This document shows, in pieces, positions 31,931 through 42,910 of a stretch of 64,000 nt of DNA. Source of the DNA: Boesenbergia rotunda (taxonomy: Eukaryota; Streptophyta; Magnoliopsida; Zingiberales; Zingiberaceae); the NCBI GenBank assembly GCA_024364735.1, contig JAGFNQ010002613.1, forward strand, positions 117,612 through 181,611. Reading direction: 5' to 3'. The notes beneath the pieces were generated by a model. That model saw only the letters and a program-made list of their open reading frames with translations. It searched no databases and was not told where the DNA came from. Numbering within the stretch: position 1 is the first letter of the stretch; each line of letters opens with the position of its first letter. Made by a program: the position numbers and the translations under genes.

Positions 31931-32007
31931 NNNNNNNNNNNNNNNNNNNNNNNNNNNNNNNNNNNNNNNNNNNNNNNNNNNNNNNNNNNNNNNNNNNNNN
32001 NNNNNNN
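31931..32007. other. Assembly gap of 77 N inside LINE ORF2
   Basis: A run of 77 undetermined bases. The protein on its 5' side ends shortly after the endonuclease and the protein on its 3' side starts inside the RT N-terminus. Plant L1 elements normally have about 150-250 residues between these points, so more than 77 bases are probably missing. Confidence 0.95.
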
Positions 32008-32958
32008 AGATTTTCGTATTTTGTTATCAACCGAAGGATCTATATCAAAAGAACTCTCAGCCTCAGCAAAGCTTTCTTCGGCTTTGATAATCTTCTCATG
32101 TATGTTCCCAAAAATTTTCCAATTCCACCATTTCAAGTGTTCCTTAAGTCTTTTTAGTTTAGATTGCAACTTTCTGAGGCCTCTCACTGCAATTGGCAGC
32201 CTCCAATTCAAAGTGACAGTTTGGAGAAAATTGCAGTGCAAGATCCACATGTTCTGAAAACGAAAGGAAGCAGCTGGTTTAGGAAAATTAAGAAAAGTAA
32301 TAAGCAAAGGGCAATGATCAGAAGTTGCTCTGCTTAAATGTTCCACCCGAACCGAGAAATCACAATCATTCCAAGCAGGAGACAAAAGAACTCTGTCTAG
32401 CCTTTTTCAGATTTTATTGTTCGACCAAATGAATTTGTCTCCAACAAATCCTGCATCTGTAAGACCAGTTAGCATGAGAAATTCATTAAAATCATTAACT
32501 GGCCCAAGTCTAGATATAAAGCCTTTCGAGACCTCACTAGGATTTGAGACAATATTAAAGTCACCACCAACAAGCCAAAATATATTGTCTTCTGGACTAA
32601 ATTCCAGAAGCTTATCCCAAAGGATAGATCTCTCTATTTGTGTGCATTTGGCATATACCACTGTGATTATTATATTAATGGGAAAAATATGGGAACTAAT
32701 TTTCATGTGAAGGAACTGATCATGATCCAATAGTAATTCACATTCGATGTTTGCATCAAACAAAAACCAAATTTTTCCTGAGCAATTTGAAATGACATTA
32801 TCAAAACCCAATCTTCTAGTGATAGAGAGCCCATCTAGTTTAATAAAAGGTTCAAGAATGCCTAAAAAATTCAGATGATAATGCACCCTAAAAAAGTGAA
32901 CTCTTCTTATAGATGCTTCATTTCCAATCCCTCTAATATTCCAAATGATACCAGCCAT
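32008..32958 (-). pseudogene. LINE ORF2 N-terminus: AP endonuclease
   Basis: Starts MAGIIWNIRGIGNEASI, the usual opening of plant L1 ORF2. Catalytic landmarks: N in WNIRG, E in GILEPF, GGDFNIV, and SDHCPLL for the final Asp-His. This enzyme nicks target DNA to prime reverse transcription. A TGA at 32407-32409 replaces what is probably Trp in WSNNKIW; both sides are in the same frame, so it is a simple nonsense change. ORF2 begins 104 bases after the ORF1 stop. Confidence 0.92.
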
Positions 32959-33062
32959 TAAAAAGGAATAGAAGAATTAGCTATTTGTGTTTGAGATTTG
33001 CTCCTGGTGACTCTACAGTCCTCCCCCAAGCCAGCTGTAAAGAGAGGAGCAGATTTGGGAAA

Positions 33063-34823
33063 TCATTGTCTACCAATTGTTTTGCCTTTGGCATTTCTGA
33101 GAAGTCCCTTATCTATAAAGTCACATGATGATGTTCTTTGAAGGGGGCCCTCCTCTTCACTGTCTGAATTATCCTCTGCCAATAGTGATTTAGAAGCTTC
33201 AATCTTATTTACCTCTTCTTTCTCATCCCACGGCTTATCAATATGATCAACCTGTGAATCCTCAACTAATGGAAAAGTGACTGTGCAAGTATCCTTTATA
33301 GTTGTTTCCTTTTCAGCCCATGTCACATGAACCTGTTGTTTGGACTTAAGATTATTTACATGTCCTGCTTCAAACTCTACTGGAACCCCATTAATCTTCT
33401 GAGAATTTTCCTCCTGCTCTTTCATATACTCTTTGTTCTTACTGACTTTATCCAAATCAGTAAAAAAGATTTGATCCCCTTCTTCTAAATCAGCCAGAAT
33501 CTGAAATTGATTTTTTGTTTTATCCTTAACAACCACCTCACTTTTGTTACTTACTGCATTTTTATTCTTCTGAACCCATTTTTGCTTTTCTATTTGCTTC
33601 ACTCCCAACTCTAAAGATTTATCAACTGTTTGTGTCAGCCCTGCCTTTAGAAACTCATTTCTTTTTAATTGAGGCCTCAGTATATCTTCTCCAGGAATGT
33701 CCTTATCCTCAGAGTACCAATTTGGCTTTGGCTTGTTACCGTTGACATAACAATCCTCAATAGAATGACCCAAGTGCTTGCAATCAACACAGTAATTAGG
33801 AAGTTTTTCATATATAATTTTCTGTAGCCTCTTCTCATCCCCTATACCAATCCAAAAATCTTCAATTCTAGTTTTGAGCAAATCTAATTCCACGCAGATG
33901 CGGGCAACTGAGAGCCTAGAACCATCCGCTGTGCCTTCATCAATTTTAATAGGTTTACCAACTATTCTTGCCATAGAAAAGAGACTTTGCTTATTAAACA
34001 TATGAATAGGCAGATCTGGTAATTGAATCCATATTGGAACCACTGATGATTCAATGTCATAAGAGAAATGGGGCGACCATTTGAAGATTCTCAAAGGTAC
34101 GCCTCCAATTAGCCAGATCCCTCGACTCCAAATGCGCGCCATATCTTCATTTGAGGTGAGATGAATGAAAATAAATCCAGCTCTTAATAAACGAATATTA
34201 TATGGACTGGAAAGACCCAGATTACTAAATGATTTCATAATGGTCTCTTGATTCGGCCTCCATCCTGAGAATTTGCCAATCAAAGAAAACTGATACGGAA
34301 TAGCCATACCTGAAATCTCCTCTTCTGTGTAGAAAACACCAGGCTTATTATTATAAGTAGTAATCGGCTTGAAATTAAGTCCTACATCCACAAAGCTTTT
34401 CTTGATGGAACGAGGAGATCCTGGTTTGACAATCTCAGCATATGTCGCGACTGATTTCTGTGCTAAAGATTGAGAGAGATTACGATCCAATAATGTCAGC
34501 ACCAGAGAGGCTTTCACTATATCCGCAGATCCCGAAATAGGGTTTAAGGTATTCGGCAGCCTCATAGTCTCTGACGCTCCACCTCCAGCGACAAGGATCT
34601 TGCTAGGAACATCACAAGAATTAGGCAGAATAGAAGGGGCCAGCCCTATGGGGAGGAGGTGAGAGTGATCCGAAATCATCGCCGGCGACTCAAGGCCGTC
34701 GGCGGCAAAGCCGCCAGAGAAAGAAGAAACGCGAGGAAGCCTCGTGGGAATCACCTTCAAATCGCCTTTGGAGAGAGAATCGCGAGTCCACTTGATTAAG
34801 GGGTTCCCCCCATTCACACACAC
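33063..34823 (-). CDS. LINE ORF1 RNA-binding protein
   Basis: 586 codons with no stop. The N-terminal third is low in pattern. A DUF4283-like domain follows (SLIGKFSGWRPNQETI near residue 180, GIWLIGGVPLRIFKW near 236, then VPIWIQLPDLP). A zinc knuckle CVDCKHLGHSIEDC (CX2CX4HX4C) lies near residue 365 and a long charged tail after it. ORF1 proteins of plant L1 elements bind LINE RNA. The frame is open to its 5' edge without an ATG (first codon GTG, in flanking copia D sequence), so the LINE is probably 5' truncated; the first internal Met is near residue 50. Confidence 0.88.
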   Translation of the reverse strand: MCVNGGNPLIKWTRDSLSKGDLKVIPTRLPRVSSFSGGFAADGLESPAMISDHSHLLPIGLAPSILPNSCDVPSKILVAGGGASETMRLPNTLNPISGSADIVKASLVLTLLDRNLSQSLAQKSVATYAEIVKPGSPRSIKKSFVDVGLNFKPITTYNNKPGVFYTEEEISGMAIPYQFSLIGKFSGWRPNQETIMKSFSNLGLSSPYNIRLLRAGFIFIHLTSNEDMARIWSRGIWLIGGVPLRIFKWSPHFSYDIESSVVPIWIQLPDLPIHMFNKQSLFSMARIVGKPIKIDEGTADGSRLSVARICVELDLLKTRIEDFWIGIGDEKRLQKIIYEKLPNYCVDCKHLGHSIEDCYVNGNKPKPNWYSEDKDIPGEDILRPQLKRNEFLKAGLTQTVDKSLELGVKQIEKQKWVQKNKNAVSNKSEVVVKDKTKNQFQILADLEEGDQIFFTDLDKVSKNKEYMKEQEENSQKINGVPVEFEAGHVNNLKSKQQVHVTWAEKETTIKDTCTVTFPLVEDSQVDHIDKPWDEKEEVNKIEASKSLLAEDNSDSEEEGPLQRTSSCDFIDKGLLRNAKGKTIGRQ

Positions 34824-35574
34824 ATAGCATATATCAATATATAAGCAAGAAAATGTGACATGGTTATGGCCCGTATACTACGATCTTCTCAAGCCAATGA
34901 GAAGATCGATGGTCAACCTAGGGATAACATCTTCTCCAAGAGTATCCTTCGGTCATCATGTGTGGTTGGCATCCTTCTTGTAACTTCATTCTTCAATGGA
35001 CACTCCATTACTCTTTTTGTACATTACAATGTAGGAAAACTCGAGTTACATTCGAGTCTAAATCTAATTTTACAATTAGGAAGAATATAGACAAGGCACG
35101 ACATGTAGGCCGTATTATGAATTACAACATGTACACACACACATACATCCAATCACATTGGGGTTAAGGCTATAACCATTCACCATGTCAACAATCATAC
35201 ACAATAGATTTAGGACATTGATTTTATTATGAGTGCAAAAACAAAATCTGCCGCTTGAACATAAACTCACGGCGGTCCCGATACAAAATTTATTTTGTTG
35301 GTTCCCCGAGTGAGCCGCTGCCCTAAATGCATCAAGACTCCCCTTTCCCGAGACGGTCTCGGGGTCTCCTCTCCCGGGATGACCTGAGCGTCAGTCTTCC
35401 CGAGTGGCCTCGGGAAGCTTCGGCTCGGTATGACCACAGTGGCCTGTCTTCCTGAGTGGGAGGTTGGGAGCCCGACTGCTATATCAAACAGTTATATGCA
35501 ACTCATAATAAATCTTGTCCTACTTCTATATCACATATAAAAGGTATAAAACTTTGTACGATCTTTCGCAAGTG
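34817..35574 (-). mobile_element. Leader region of copia D, cut by the LINE
   Basis: Reads on the minus strand like the leader of copia A (4823-5600), for example AGATCTTCTCATTGGCTTGAGAAGATCGTAGTA (33 bases at 34880-34912; core TTGGCTTGAG), ending in a TATGCTATGTGTGTG stretch. Hairpins: CCCGAGAC-G-GTCTCGGG (35347-35363) and CTTCCCGAG-TGGC-CTCGGGAAG (35396-35417). Gag and pol of D are not present anywhere in the window. Confidence 0.8.
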
Positions 35575-35586
35575 GCTCTGATACCA
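35575..35586 (-). other. Primer binding site of copia D
   Basis: GCTCTGATACCA on the plus strand, the complement of TGGTATCAGAGC, four bases from the LTR end. Confidence 0.88.
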
Positions 35587-35590
35587 CTCT

Positions 35591-37502
35591 TGGGTTCTCC
35601 CGACACAAAAACACAAAACGCAGCGGAAACAAGAACCCTCGAGCGATCCATGCGAAAGAAAAACTCGTACAAAGTTGATCTACATCTACTTCTAAAGAAG
35701 ATATACCTTTGATGCGTGCCCTTTCGTTTATCCCGCTAGTTCAAGATGCACCGGATCTCTCACACGTTCAAGTGTTCGTGCCTCTATTTGTATCCACACG
35801 GACACAATCTCTCAACTTCGGGAGAACTACCTTAATTATGCTAGCAACTTGAGGTAGCTCGCAAAACACCAAGAACCCTACAATAGGGTTTCGGCCAAAA
35901 GAGGAAGATGAGGGAGGGAAGAAGAAAAGGGAAGAAGAAGTCATCCAAAGACACAAGACCCTCTTTTATACTCATCCCATGAATATAAAGAGGTTTGTGT
36001 CTCTTTGGCTTCCTTCATTAATACCAATAAAGATCACATCTTTCCATATGGCTCATTATCTTTTTTCATGCAAGAAAAGAATCTTTTCTTTTCCCTTCAT
36101 TAAACACTTTAATAAATTTCCCTTGTAATCCCAACCGGGCCTCTCGGGCTTCCGACCAGGTCTCCCGACCAAGTCTGCCGAGCTCCCGACCCAATCCGCC
36201 GAGCGCCGAGCCCCCGACCCCAGTCTATTGAGCTCCCAGCTCAGTCTGCCGAGTGCCGAGCTCTCGACTCAGTCGGCCGAGCTCCTAGCCTAGTCTGCGG
36301 AGTGCCGAGCTCACGACTCAGTCTGCCAAGCTCCTAGCCTAGTCTGTCGAGTGTCGAGCTCCCGACCTAGTCTGCCGAGCTCCTAGCTCAGTTTGCCAAG
36401 TGCCGAGCTCCCGACCCAGTCTGTCGAGCTCCTAGCTTAGTCTGCCGAGTGCGCAACTCGAGCTCCCGAACTGACCTCTCGAGTTCCCAACTCGGGCTCA
36501 TATCTCCCGAGTTCCCAACTCGGGCTCCCGAAGCATCATGTCCTTAGTGTGTGACCCAATAGGTTCTCGCGACGTTGGCAATGCGCCTAAATGCTTTAGA
36601 CACATAAGCAATGAGCGGCATCTAGCAATGCATCATTGCTACCCAAGTAACAAGAAAAGTCGAGATTCGACTAAACCTCTGTGACTATGATAGTGTATGA
36701 TCTTGTCCTTCTATCCTTGATATCTAGATCGACTAAAGAGGCATAGACCGTGTCATCCTCAATCAATCTTGTGTTTCTTGATCCCCGAGTAGACTCACTC
36801 AAACAAATAAGCTCAATATCTCATATTGACTCGTTTGAGCATGTCCATACGTTTTAGTAGTCCTACTCGATTAAGGGGCCCACAGATATCACTCCCATCA
36901 TATGGGAGGGATAGATCCCATCTACATCACTCACATCCCTCCGCATAATTCATTACATACCCAGTGATCGCCTTTATAGTCCACCCTATTACGGGTGACG
37001 TTTGACGATACCAAAGTACATAACTCCTTATGTAGGAAATCGTAGTGACTTCAGGTCTAAGGACTATTCATACTAATAGTCACATGAGAAAGTTTATGAC
37101 ACTCATATGACAATCTATGAAACTTTCTCATGGCGGGTCAATTTAGTATACATTCTCCAATGTATACCCATGTGTCAACTTGATATCACATATCCATGAC
37201 TTGTGAGCTCAAGTCATCAGTTGACCTGCATGCTAGTCTCCATGCATTAATATTGTCCTTGAATATTAATACTTGACTAGGAATGGTTTAGAGCAGTGTT
37301 CTCTACATCATCTTACTATCGATTCAATAAATCGATATAATGTAGATAAGAACCTACTACCCAAAGACATTATTATACTTAGTTATTTGGTACAAATACA
37401 AAGTAAGTATAATAACCAAACATGCATTTATTAATGATAGAATATGATACAAAATGTTCCTAGTCAATCATCACATAATTGGCTTTAGGGCTTCTACTAA
37501 CA
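35591..37502 (-). repeat. 5' LTR of copia D, relative of the A LTRs
   Basis: On the minus strand it starts TGTTAGTAGAAGCCCTAAAGCC and ends GAGAACCCA. Its first 0.95 kb (36540-37502) and last 0.35 kb are related to the A LTRs, while the middle (about 36130-36540) is a third, different cassette. A TATAAAAG box is readable on the minus strand at 35963-35970. Confidence 0.85.
36130..36540 (-). repeat. Variable LTR cassette of D with CCGAGCTC repeats
   Basis: About ten imperfect units of roughly 40 bp built from CTGCCGAGCTCC and GACYCAGT pieces. At the outer end lie dyads with a three-base spacer: CCCGAGTT-CCC-AACTCGGG (36506-36524) and CGAGTT-CCC-AACTCG (36480-36494). Confidence 0.75.
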
Positions 37503-37793
37503 CTTGGGATCCTCTTCCATGTCCAGGACTATGATGTCTATAGGTACTATAAAGCTCCCTACCTTAATAGCACATCTTCCATGATACCTAGTGGGTATCT
37601 ATGGGAGTGGTCAGCTAGTTGTAGTGTCATCATAGTCAATTTCATATAATTCAGACCAAGTTTCTTACAAGAGGAAGGATTCAGACTTATACTAGCTATA
37701 AGATCACAAAACGTCTTACCAAATGTTGTTGAACCAATCTTATAGGGAATTGAAAAACTTCCTGGGTCATGGAGCTTGGGCGGAAGAGAATTG
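37503..37793 (-). pseudogene. Athila-type gypsy protease fragment
   Basis: Too broken for an ORF search. On the minus strand it reads LHDPGSFSIPYKIGSTTFGK, then FCDLIASISLNPSSCKKLGL, then LQLADHSHRYPLGIMEDVLL. This is the retropepsin region of Athila/Tat gypsy elements; compare DLGASINVMPRSVFQMLGI in element H. In the active site Gly is replaced (DLIAS). Copia D abuts it on one side and copia C on the other, so it is a relic of the DNA into which both inserted. Confidence 0.75.
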
Positions 37794-39627
37794 TGTTAGA
37801 TGTATACTAAAAGACTTATCCTTTTATATGATCATCTACATTTTGAAAGAGAATCACAACAACACAGTTACATGTTTAAATTAGTATATGCATAACAGTC
37901 TCATACTCTGCGTTGTACATAACATGGTGTGTGGTGACACACAGAAGATCATGTTATCAGTCCCTTGCATAGTATAAGTAGAGCCTCACAACCGAGATGG
38001 AGTTGGACAAACCATCGGAATGGTTGTAGTGTAATTAGGTGTGGTTTGTCTTGACTATAGAATTATACTAGTGTACTTTGTGTGCATTGAGCAGGACCAA
38101 AATAGAGATCATCCAATTTGTACTGACTTTATAATTGGATTGGACCTCGGATTATTATGTAGTACAATATCTATATCCCGATATAATAACGGGCACGTGT
38201 AGTTAGTATTTTATTTCTTTGATTTACCAATGGGTGAGATTTATTCTGCTAAATCGATAGGCCTGGTAAGTTGGGAAATAATATTAATTACATAGTGTGC
38301 CATTGATTATTGACGGAATTCATGTCTTGGTGAATTGGGATGATGATGCCCCCTTAATGAGCTCATAAGGTTCATCATGTTAAACCCTGCAGTTGGATTT
38401 GATCCAACATGATGATAAGGTTCTAGTCAAAGAGTTAGAAGTTGATTAATTAAAATTGTCAGTAATTTAAATTAATCGATAGGCATACGATATCTTAAAT
38501 ATGGGGAGATGGATGTACTCATAATAGGTGGAGCCCAAATAAAAATATGAGGGTTGGTGAGGAAGTTCAATGGAGATCCTTTAGTGGAATGCATCTTCAC
38601 TAATGGATTAGATTTGGATCTATTAGTGGGCCAAGACCTAACTCCTCCTCATGGTCCCTACCTTAGCCCTATATATACCCCATGGAGTCATGAAACCAAG
38701 GAATTACTTCACACAAGAGATCCATAGCCATCTCCCTCTTTTCTCTCATCTTCTCTCTCCTAGGTCATGAGGTGGGCGCCGGTTCTAGGAGGAAGAAGGA
38801 TCTCGGTGAGGGTGAAGGAAGAGCCTTGGCATTTTCTTTCTCCTTCAGCTACCTTGTCCTCTCTTCCCCTAAGGGCGTGCACGGGTTTGAAAGGAGAGAA
38901 AGACCACGCCGGCGACACTTCTTCACCCTTGAAGTTGGCCAGCGGTAGGGAGAAGGAAGAAGGAGATTTAGGTGTTTGTTTGGATTGTGGATAAGAGATC
39001 ATCTCTTCTTCTTCTTCTATTCTTTCTTCATCATTTTGCTCTTCCCTTCCTCTTCACCGTGCGTGTGTTGGGAGCAAGGAGGAGGGCCAGCGCCGACGGC
39101 CAAAACCTAGGTTTTGGGTCGGCGACAATTGGAAGAGGAAGTCCTAGGGTTTCGGCCAAGCTAGGAAGAAGATAGAAGCGCTTTGGTGACTTCGGATCTT
39201 GGTAGCTCATCGCCCACATGATGTCCAAGAGGGAAGGGACATAAGGTAGAAGACTACGAGGTAAATGAAGGTATAAATTTCTTCCTTGGCTCCTTTCGTC
39301 TCGTCATTTTATGTGATGTTTTGATTAATTATCTTGTTTAATTAATTGCTTAATTAATGGTTGGTAATTAATCATTGGTCCCCGATAATAAACACAAAAA
39401 TCGGTGATCCACTCGTCGTCTTTTCCACGGTCGATCGATTAAGCGAATTACAAGGCTCGATCTTTGAGATTGGCCAAGTTGTAATTCAAATCGATTGATA
39501 CGATGACGAGATGATCGTTTGGGAGACGGGTCACCATTCGTATTAATTTTTTAATCCGTAGACATGGAGAGGTTTCTCAAGAATGACCAAGTATTCGCTT
39601 AGGAAACCCGCCAAGCCATACCCATCA
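37794..39627 (+). repeat. 5' LTR of copia C
   Basis: Starts TGTTAGATGTATAC and ends CCCATCA three bases before the primer binding site; 1834 bp. A TATA box (TATATATACC) lies at 38670-38679, so transcription probably starts near 38700. Open frames at 38760-39228 on both strands fall in the R/U5 part and resemble no protein. Confidence 0.82.
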
Positions 39628-39629
39628 AT

Positions 39630-39641
39630 TGGTATCAGAGC
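39630..39641 (+). other. Primer binding site of copia C
   Basis: TGGTATCAGAGC, complementary to initiator tRNA-Met. Confidence 0.9.
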
Positions 39642-40688
39642 TGAGGTTTCCAGTTATGCGTGTTTAGGATTTAGTTAATTATTTGTACATTATCATATAT
39701 ATTATTTTTGCTGGATGATATGTGGATGTGCGTAGGCTAACTCTTTGTTGCAGGCACTAGATTCCAACTTATCATGGCTTAAATAATGGTAGTATGATTG
39801 ATTGTGTAATTTTTATAATTAATTAAATCCTCGGGGTTGACGAGGCTAGATAGGTATTTAATTTTTGTAATTAACTACGACACGTGTTTAGCCGAGCTTT
39901 TTGTTTACTTTCGATCTATATTTTATGTACACTCCTTCCTGGAGTATAGGATCAATGGATGTAAATAATTAGCTAGTCATCTCGGCTTGGAGATGCCTTC
40001 AATGGTGGCTTGCGCATGGTGTAGGGAGGAGCGGACAAGGTGGCGACACGATTGGAGGCGCATTGGAGACTAAAGCCATGATAGTTGGAAAAATTTAGAA
40101 ACTTTCTTATTTATTGTTTTCGTTTATGTGCTTGTCGTGTGCATGAAAATTCATCATTATAAATAACTAAGTGGGAGAGGGACCCTAAGGGTCCCGTGGC
40201 CTCCATTACAATTTGATAAGTGATGTGAACAAGTCTGCGCATTGGCTCGGAGTGCCTTCCTCCCTATCAGATGGGCTTGTTCTGCGGATCATTGAGTCAG
40301 AAAAGATTATAGAAAATTATTAAAGAGCATGTGCACTTCCCTATCGAAAAACACATAATCGGAAATAATTTTCTTAGTGTCGTGTAATGGTAAACGCTTA
40401 GATACAAATAATAGTATCCTCCCCATCGGAGTCACTACTATTATTTGAAGGGCCGAAGTGAATCAACTATTAATTTTATTTGTTAAAAAGTTAGGTTGAT
40501 AAGATAATAAAATTAATGGGTAAAACCTCCTCTTACAAATGTAGAAATTCGTATACGTCCACACTATCGTGGCATGCGAATTTCTCGGTGTTTGAGGTGT
40601 TAGTTGATTTCGAAATTTATTGTTTGAGAAATCAATTTATTTATGAAATCTAAAGTTGTGAATGTTGTGATTCTCAGGTAGTTTCAAA
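39642..40688 (+). other. Untranslated leader of copia C
   Basis: About 1.05 kb without coding potential, AT-rich with several AATTAATT stretches. No strong hairpin stood out by eye. Confidence 0.6.
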
Positions 40689-41993
40689 ATGGTCTTTAAC
40701 CCACTAGTGACCATACTTAAGGAGAACAAACTTATTGGACCCAATTACATAGACTGGAAAAGAAACCTAGACATTGTCCTTACTGCTGAAGAGTACAAAT
40801 ATGTACTCTTCAAGGAGTGTCCTGAAAAGCTTGGCGAGAACTCTAGTGAAGAGCAGAGGGAGCACTTTATGAAGTGGGTCAAGACAGATGAGATGACGCG
40901 ATGCTACATTCTGGCATCTATGTCGAATGTATTGCAATATTAGCATCAGGCCATGCCCACTGCTTATGATATGATGCTGAACCTCAAAGAGCTCTTCTGG
41001 CACCAGGGTCGGGCCACTAGTCAGGTTGCGATGAAGAGCTTGATGACGATTACCATGGTCGAAGGGACACCCGTAAGGGATCATGTCCTTAAGATGATAG
41101 CCCACCTCAATGAGATTAAGATCATTGGAGCACAGATCGATGGGGAAACCCAGGTCGACATCATACTCCAATCTCTGCCCAGGAGTTTTGAGCAATTTTA
41201 GCTCAATTACAATATGAACAAATGAGAATATACGTTGGGGGAACTGCTTGGGGAACTCCAGGCGGCAGAGGGGCTCTTTCGTCAAGGTTCTCAGGCCTTG
41301 GTCACTTAGAAGGTTTCTACTTTTGTGCCGAAAGGCAGGAAGAAGAAGAAACAAGGTGGGACCAAGAAGGCAGCAGGATCGCAGGGACCTCAGACTAGCG
41401 TGAAGAAGCCAAGAGGCAAGTGCTTCACGTGTAAGCAATCTAGACATTGGAAGGCGAACTGTCCCTCTTGTCAAGACAAAGGTATTTCTTCGTGCTTAGT
41501 CATTGAAACATGTTTAGCGGTGCTATCTACCGATACTTGGTGCGTAGATACGGGAGCCGCTGATCATGTCTGCAATACTTTACAGGGGTTGTAGGAAACC
41601 CGACGGCTAGCTGATGGGGAAATCGTTGTCTACATGGGCAATGCTACGGAGATGGCAGCAGTTGCAGTGGGAGACATTTATTTATCGTTTGATCGGAAAA
41701 AAGTTTTGATTTTGAGAAATTGCTTATATGTACCCTCTTTTAGAAAGAACTTGGTATCAGTTTCTAAATTAATAAAGGATGGATATTCTATTGCTTTTAA
41801 TAATAGAGTTGTTATAAAGAGAAATAGAGAGATTATCTGTTCGGGTACTATGATTGACAATTTGTACACTCTAGAACCAAAAATTCCCACGATGTTAATA
41901 GAGGTCAATAGCTCATCATCTAACCAAAATAAGAGAAAGGAACCTTCTAAAATGAACCAGACATATCTTTGGCATCTTAGGCTTGGTCATATT
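40689..41993 (+). pseudogene. gag-pol: Copia C gag, protease and pre-integrase segment
   Basis: One continuous frame of 435 codons from ATG 40689, interrupted only by TAG at 40941, 41199, 41307 and 41592 and TGA at 41223. Gag shows LIGPNYIDWKRNLDIVL near residue 17 and DIILQSLPRSFEQF near 157. The zinc knuckle CFTCKQSRHWKANC is intact, though the usual Gly before the His is Arg. Protease is WCVDTGAADHVC. The pre-integrase segment WHLRLGHI ends at the G2 insertion. No frameshift is seen, so decay is by base substitution alone. Confidence 0.9.
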
Positions 41994-42910
41994 TGAAGGA
42001 TCGTCTGGGCGTTCTAGAGGGGGGGGGGTGAATAGCACTTTTTCGTTGTTGATCTCTATAAGTTTGTTAGCGCAGTGGAAATAATATGCACATGAAATCA
42101 ATCACAATGCTAACACTTATTGTTTACTTGGTATCCACCCAGATGGGTGACTAGTCCAAGGATCCACGCCACGAGCACCACTTTTCACTATCGAAAACTC
42201 TCCTTGAGGTGGAGAAACCTTTACAGTTGATCTTCCTCTTTTCAGAATACAGTAGAATACAGGAGAGGAAGGGGAAAATACTCTTCAGACGAGCAGCACT
42301 TCGACACTGTACGGAACTGTACAGTGCTCGTGCAAAAAGGTGCTCCTTTTATAGGTGAACAGGATAAACTCGCAGTTTGTCCAGCCCCGCACCAGTCGAC
42401 TGCCCCAGGGGCAGTCGACTGGCCTAGCATTAATTGCTAGCCAACGGCTAGTTTTCGGGGTATACCAATCGACTGCCCCATGGGCAGTCAACTGGTCCGA
42501 GGCCGAAAACTTTCTGTGGGTTTTGGCAGTCGACTGCCCTGCCTCACAGCTCAGCTCCAGCCACTCCGAACCTTCTCCTTCGCGTATGCCTTCAGGTCTG
42601 CTCCCTTGGCTTGCCTCTTGAAGTCCTCTTCCTCTGGCTATCGTCCCTCAGATGCGCACACATGCCTTCCCTTGGCTTGCCTCCATGCCACCCTTCACGC
42701 GTGCCCTTGAAGTCCACTTCCCGGCTTGCCCTTGAAGCTCTCCTCCCTCGGCTCTCGTCCCTCGGATATGTCCAACATGTGTGATCCTCCAAGTCCTGCA
42801 AACTCAATCACACACATCAAATACAACATAACACTCTAACCTTAAACATATTCAACCACACACATCAAAACCATGATCTTCCAATCATTTAAGGGCCGAT
42901 TGCCTCAACA
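41994..42910 (-). repeat. 3' LTR of G2
   Basis: Plus-strand start TGAAGGATCGTC, end GCCTCAACA. TATAAAAGG box on the minus strand at 42345-42353. Two hairpin dyads lie upstream of it: ACCAGTCGACTGCCC-CAG-GGGCAGTCGACTGG (42391-42422), and a second with two mismatches and spacer CAT (42466-42498). Confidence 0.9.

Larger units (their letters stand above)
27912..34816 (-). mobile_element. L1-type LINE, split by an assembly gap
   Basis: Minus-strand order: ORF1, endonuclease, gap, RT, zinc knuckle, RNase H, 1.2 kb 3' UTR, poly(A). This is the usual plant L1 layout. The left flank is the LTR of element F and the right flank is the leader of copia D, and no target site duplication links them. The gap of 77 N falls inside ORF2. 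The most likely reading is that two LINE copies, or two scaffolds, were joined there. Confidence 0.9.
37794..41993 (+). mobile_element. Ty1/copia element C, 5' part, interrupted by G2
   Basis: LTR, primer binding site, leader, gag, protease and the start of integrase are present; then a minus-strand copia (G2) begins at 41994 inside the integrase zinc-finger segment. The rest of C should lie beyond the right edge of the window. All stops in its frame are point changes. Confidence 0.88.

Noticed and set aside
40767..41474. 235 codon ORF on the minus strand
   Set aside because: It lies exactly antisense to the copia C gag frame, which has clear gag motifs; the reverse frame shows none.
42592..42807. 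Small ORF repeated in all G-family LTRs (71 codons, minus)
   Set aside because: It recurs at 53890 and 60577 because the LTR recurs; it lacks a recognisable domain and lies upstream of the LTR TATA box on that strand.
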